This document shows, one piece after another, positions 60,301 to 64,000 of a DNA stretch of 64,000 nucleotides. Position 1 is the stretch's first letter. Each line of letters starts with the position of its first letter. The notes beneath the pieces are model-generated. The model saw nothing but the letters and a program-made list of their open reading frames with translations. It made no database searches and was not told where the DNA came from. A program made the position numbers and the translations under genes. This DNA comes from Schistocerca nitens (lineage: Eukaryota > Arthropoda > Insecta > Orthoptera > Acrididae). The stretch covers positions 352,265,234-352,329,233 of the forward strand of contig NC_064622.1 in the NCBI RefSeq assembly GCF_023898315.1. The letters run 5' to 3'.

Positions 60301-63300
60301 CGTTTTTCCCACATTTGCGTTTTTCCCATATTTGCATTTATCCCAAATTTGCATTTATCCCATATTTGAGTTTTTCCCATATCTTCGTGTTTGAGGAAGA
60401 GGCAACTGCAGATGTTGGGAACATTTGCTTTTTTTATGCATCCCCAATATTCCCACATTTTCATTTTCCCTCTAATGCGTTTTATTAAATTCGATGTTTT
60501 TCCCATATTTGCGTTTTTCAAATATTTACGTTTTTCCCATATTTGCGTTTTTCCCGTATTTGCGTTTTTCCCGTATTTGCGTTTTTCCCACATTTGCGTT
60601 TTTCCCACATTTGCATTTTTCCCACATTTGCGTTTTTCCCACATTTGCGTTTTTCCCACATTTGCGTTTTTCCCATATTTGCGTTTTTCCCATATTTGCG
60701 TTTTTCCCATATTTGCGTTTTTCCCATATTTGCGTTTTTCCCACATTTGCGTTTTTCCCATATTTGCGTTTTTCCCATATTTGCGTTTTTCCCATAGTCA
60801 AGGTGTGCCACAAAATTCTGATCTCCCATATTTGCGTTTTTCGATATTTGCAATTTTCCCATTTGTACGTTTCTCCCATATGTGCGTTGTGTCTTTCCAT
60901 TGTGCGTTGTTTCTTTCCATATGTGCATTGTTTCTTTTTCCTATTACTCATGAACAATTGCTACCAACCATTACATTCTTCTAGTCAAGGTGTGCCACAA
61001 AATTCTCTTCTCCCATACTTGTGTTTGACTAATATTTGCAAATTTCCCATATATGCGTTTTTCCCATATGTGTGTATTTCCCATATGTGTGTATCTCCCA
61101 TATGTGTGTATTTCGCATATGTGTGTGTATTATTCCAATATTCGCGTAGTTCTCATATTCCCGTAGTTCTCATATTCCCGTAGTTCTCATATTCGCGTTG
61201 TTCTCATATTCGCGTTGTTCTCATATTCGCGTTGTTCTCATATTCGCGTTTTTCTCATATTTGCGTTTTTCCCACATTTGCGTTTTTCCCACATTTGCGT
61301 TTTTCCCACATTTGTGTTATTCCCACATTCGCGTTTTTCCCACATTCGCGTTTTTCCCACATTCGCGTTTTTCCCACATTCGCGTTTTTCCCACATTTGC
61401 GTTTTTCCCACATTTGCATTTTTCCCACATTTGCGTTTTTCCCACATTTGCGTTTTTTCCACTCTTGCGTTTTTTCCACTCTTGCGTTTTTCGAATATTT
61501 GCGTTTTTCCCACATTTGCGTTTTTCCCATATTTGCATTTATCCCATATTTGCATTTATCCCATATGTGAGTTTTTCCCATATTTTCGTGTTTGAGGTAG
61601 AGGCAACTGCAGATGCTGGGAACATTTGCTTTTTTTGTGCATCCCCAATATTCCCACATTTTCATTTTCCCTCTAATGCGTTTTATTAAATTCGAATGTT
61701 TTTCCCATATTTGCGTTTTTCCCATATTTGCGTTTTTCCCATATTTGCGTTTTTCCCATATTTGAGGTTTTCCCATATTTGCGTTTTTTCCCATATTTGC
61801 GTTTTTCCCACATTTGCGTTTTTCCCACAGTTGCGTTTTTTCCATATTTGCGTTTTTCCCAAATTTGCGTTTTTCCCACATTTGCGTTTTTCCCACATTT
61901 GCGTTTTTCCCACATTTGCGTTTTTCCCACATTTGCGTTTTTCCTACATTTGCGTTTTTCCCACATTTGCGGTTTTCCCACATTTGCGTTTTTCCCACAT
62001 TTGCGTTTTTCCCATATTTGCGTTTTTCTCATATTTGCGTTTTTCCCATATTTGCGATTTTCCCATATTTGCGTTTTTCCCGTATTTGCGTTTTTCCCGT
62101 ATTTGCGTTTTTCCCATATTTGCGTTTTTCCCGTATTTGCGTTTTTCCCGTATTTGCGTTTTTCCCATATTTGCGTTTTTCCCATATTTGCGGTTTTCCC
62201 ATATTTGCGTTTTTCCCATATTTGCGTTTTTCCCATATTTGCGTTTTTTCCATATTTGCGTTTTTCCCATATTTGCGTTTTTCCCCTATTAGCGTTATTC
62301 CCCTATTCGCGTTTTTCCCATATTTGCGTTTTTCCCATATTTGCGTTTTTCCCATATTAGCGTTTTTCCCACATTTGCGTTTTTCCCACATTTGCGTTTT
62401 TCCCACATTTGCTTTTATCCCACATTTGCGTTTTTCCCACATTTGCGTTTTTCCCACATTTGCGTTTTTCCCACATTTGCGTTTTTCCCACATTTGCGTT
62501 TTTCCCACATTTGCGTTTTTCGCACATTTGCGTTTTTCACACATTTGCGTTTTTCCCACATTTGCGTTTTTCCCACATTTGCTTTTTTCCCACATTTGCG
62601 TTTTTCCCACATTTGCGTTTTTCCCACATTTGCGTTTTTCCCATATATGCGTTTTTCCCATATTTGCGTTTTTCCCATAGTCAAGGTGTGCCACAAAATT
62701 CTGGTCTCCCATATTTGCGTTTTTCCGATATTTGCAATTTTCCCATTTGTGCGTTTCTCCCATATGTGCGTTGTGTCTTTCCATTGTGCGTTGTTTCTTT
62801 CCATATGTGCATTGTTTCTTTTTCCTATTACTCATGAACAATTGCTACCAACCATTACATTCTTCTAGTCAAGGTGTGCCACAAAATTCTCTTCTCCCAT
62901 ACTTGTGTTTGACTAATATTTGCAAATTTCCCATATATGCGTTTTTCCCATATGTGTGTATTTCCCATATGTGTGTATCTCCCATATGTGTGTATTTCGC
63001 ATATGTGTGTGTATTATTCCAATATTCGCGTAGTTCTCATATTCCCGTAGTTCTCATATTCGCGTTGTTCTCATATTCGCGTTGTTCTCATATTCGCGTT
63101 GTTCTCATATTCGCGTTTTTCTCATATTTGCGTTTTTCCCATATTTGCGTTTTTCCCATATTTGCGTTTTTCCCATATTTGCGTTTTTCCCATATTTGCG
63201 TTTTTCCCATATTTGCGTTTTTCCCATATTTGCGTTTTTCCCATATTTCCGTTTTTCCCATATTTGCGTTTTTCCCATATTCGCATTTTTCCCAAATTTG

Positions 63301-64000
63301 CGTTCTTCCCACATTTGCGTTTTTCCCACATTTGCGTTTTTCCCACATTTGCGTTTTTCCCACATTTGCGTTTTTCCCACATTTGCGTTTTTCCCACATT
63401 TGCGGTTTTCCCACATTTGCCTTTTTCCCACATTTGCCTTTTTCCCACATTTGCCTTTTTCCCACATTTGCCTTTTTCCCACATTTGCTTTTTCCCACAT
63501 TTGCCTTTTTCCCACATTTGCCTTTTTCCCACATTTGCCTTTTTCCCACATTTGCCTTTTTCCCACATTTGCGTTTTTCCCACATTTGCGTTTTTCCCAC
63601 ATTTGCGTTTTTCCCTCACTTGCGTTTTTCCCACATTTGCGTTTTTCCCACATTTGCGTTTTTCCCACATTTGGGTTTTTCCCACATTTGCGTTATTCCC
63701 ACATTCGCGTTTTTCCCACATTCGCGTTTTTCCCACATTCGCGTTTTTCCCACATTCGCGTTTTTCCCACATTTGCGTTTTTCCCACATTTGCGTTTTTC
63801 CCACATTTGCGTTTTTCCCACATTTGCGTTTTTTCCACTCTTGCGTTTTTTCCACTCTTGCGTTTTTCGAATATTTGCGTTTTTCCCACATTTGCGTTTT
63901 TCCCATATTTGCATTTATCCCATATTTGCATTTATCCCATATGTGAGTTTTTCCCATATTTTCGTGTTTGAGGAAGAGGCAACTGCAGATGTTGGGAACA
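54314..64000. repeat. Array block alternating spacers A and B
   Basis: Spacers A (54314, 55877, 57239, 58814, 60393, 61594, 63970) and B (54809, 56093, 57875, 59080, 60793, 62680) alternate, forming a second higher-order arrangement of about 1.2-2.4 kb. After each B come units of the ATATTCGCGTTGTTCTC type. Runs of CCCGTATTTGCG (54510-54680, 57560-57660) and CCTTTTTCCCACATTTG (63415-63560) occur. The repeat period is looser than in the 2.15-kb block. Confidence 0.85.
56909..57077 (-). mobile_element. SINE inserted in the satellite, 12-bp target duplication
   Basis: Reverse-oriented SINE of the same head type as 10821-11036: on the minus strand a B-box GGTTCGATTCC, GGGATTTTCTCTGCCTCGTG, then the shared body ending GAGCCATTTGAACCATT. 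The A-box side is 5'-truncated. Exact copies of GCGATTTTTCCA at 56897-56908 and 57078-57089 flank it. Both consist of satellite monomer sequence, so the insertion postdates the local array. Confidence 0.95.

Larger units (their letters stand above)
36701..63025. repeat. Spacer B family, 10 copies
   Basis: A module of about 270-450 bp. It contains 21-bp units (TTCCATATGTGCGTTGTTTCT type), a unique core TATTACTCATGAACAATTGC ... TACCAACC, the block AGTCAAGGTGTGCCACAAAA, then 17-bp variant units CCCATATGTGTGTATTT, and ends TATTATTCCAATATTCGCG. Seven copies carry the AAGGTGTGCCACAAAA block twice as direct repeats about 190 bp apart. Approximate spans: 36701-37080, 37514-37958, 38401-38690, 39913-40310, 54809-55160, 56093-56462, 57875-58140, 59080-59455, 60793-61142 and 62680-63025. 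None lies between 40.4 and 54.8 kb. Confidence 0.88.
28396..64000. repeat. Tandem satellite array, 17-bp monomer CCCATATTTGCGTTTTT
   Basis: From about 28400 to the right edge the DNA is built from a 17-bp unit, consensus CCCATATTTGCGTTTTT, with common variants CCCACATTT, CCCAGATTT and CCCGTATTT at the 5' side and GCGCTTTT, GCCTTTTT, GCATTTTT or GCGTATTT at the 3' side. On the + strand 13 of 17 bases are pyrimidines and each unit has one CpG. Allowing for interspersed modules A and B, I estimate roughly 1,600 monomers. No unit contains a stop codon in any frame, so long open frames exist on both strands. They show the 17-residue repeats expected from 3 x 17 = 51 bp and are not evidence of genes. 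The array starts after a hairpin and its end lies outside the window. Confidence 0.97.
28545..64000. repeat. Spacer A family, 34 copies across the array
   Basis: A non-monomeric module of about 100-165 bp. The long form starts GAGGAACAGG, runs through GATATGAGGTAACTAAACAT, TTGAAGTTAATGAAGCGCAT and CTGCAGATGT, and ends near CCCTCTAATGCGTTTTATTA. The short form (about 105-110 bp) lacks the middle GGTAACTAAACATTTGAAG part. Starts: 28545, 29266, 30430, 31204, 31588, 32084, 33090, 34252, 35281, 35901, 41713, 43164, 43359, 44178, 45198, 45954, 46571, 47376, 48115, 48531, 49148, 49953, 50692, 51292, 52097, 52836, 53436, 54314, 55877, 57239, 58814, 60393, 61594 and 63970 (cut). Long forms are those up to 31588 and those at 33090, 41713 and 43359. 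Copies at 46571, 49148, 51292 and 53436 lack AAGAG after GAGG. Confidence 0.9.

Noticed and set aside
28614-63971. Hundreds of long open frames on both strands rich in FSHICVFP or GKTQIWEKRK repeats
   Set aside because: They follow from a stop-free 17-bp monomer read in every phase. All six frames are open in the same places, and the starts are arbitrary Met codons within the repeat.
28396-64000. CRISPR-like repeat/spacer array
   Set aside because: The context is eukaryotic, the 17-bp units are contiguous without unique spacers, and the longer modules are themselves repeated, so this is a satellite.
28396-64000. Telomeric repeat
   Set aside because: Insect telomeres are typically TTAGG-based; no TTAGG-type tandem is present and the 17-bp unit is unrelated.

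Overview
This is a eukaryotic, transposon-rich window, most likely from an orthopteran insect of the grasshopper/locust type. The lineage guess rests on a tRNA-derived SINE (a Leu-like tRNA head, then a body ending in GAGCCATTTGAACC) that I recognise as very abundant in Schistocerca-like genomes. It also fits the density of LINE, Tc1 and mariner relics and the very low gene density. The SINE identification is from memory, not from a search.

Region 1 (about 1-7.5 kb) holds the only host coding sequence I can defend: exons of an arylsulfatase B-like sulfatase. On the minus strand a penultimate exon (4724-4883) and a terminal exon (3036-3486) splice in a compatible phase. On the plus strand a second terminal exon (6871-7349), about 91% identical in protein, stands alone. 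The linked minus-strand terminal exon carries a 28-bp frameshifting deletion, whereas the orphan plus-strand exon is intact. A LINE relic, a second truncated LINE and a Tc1 fragment lie around and between them.

Region 2 (about 7.5-28 kb) is intergenic DNA built from nested transposons. It contains a mariner-like element cut by a SINE with an 11-bp target duplication, five further SINE copies or relics of that type, a foldback pair of tRNA-SINE tails, and an APE-type LINE split by a Tc1-like element. A Tc1-like element with recognisable ends, a (GT)n microsatellite and a composite locus of direct and inverted repeats (24.5-28.2 kb) follow. No host gene was recognised here.

Region 3 (28.4 kb to the end of the window) is a tandem array of at least 35.6 kb made from one 17-bp monomer, CCCATATTTGCGTTTTT, on the order of 1,600 copies. 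It starts directly after a perfect 16-bp-stem hairpin. Two kinds of longer module interrupt it: spacer A (34 copies, the last cut by the window end) and spacer B (10 copies). Between 45 and 54 kb the array is organised into about 2.15-kb higher-order repeats whose lengths differ by exactly one monomer. The monomer has no stop codon in any of six frames and 17 is not divisible by 3, so hundreds of long overlapping open frames with a 17-residue period appear on both strands; these are arithmetic artefacts, not genes. A SINE with a 12-bp target duplication has landed inside the array. The array continues past the right edge, so its full size and far boundary are unknown.
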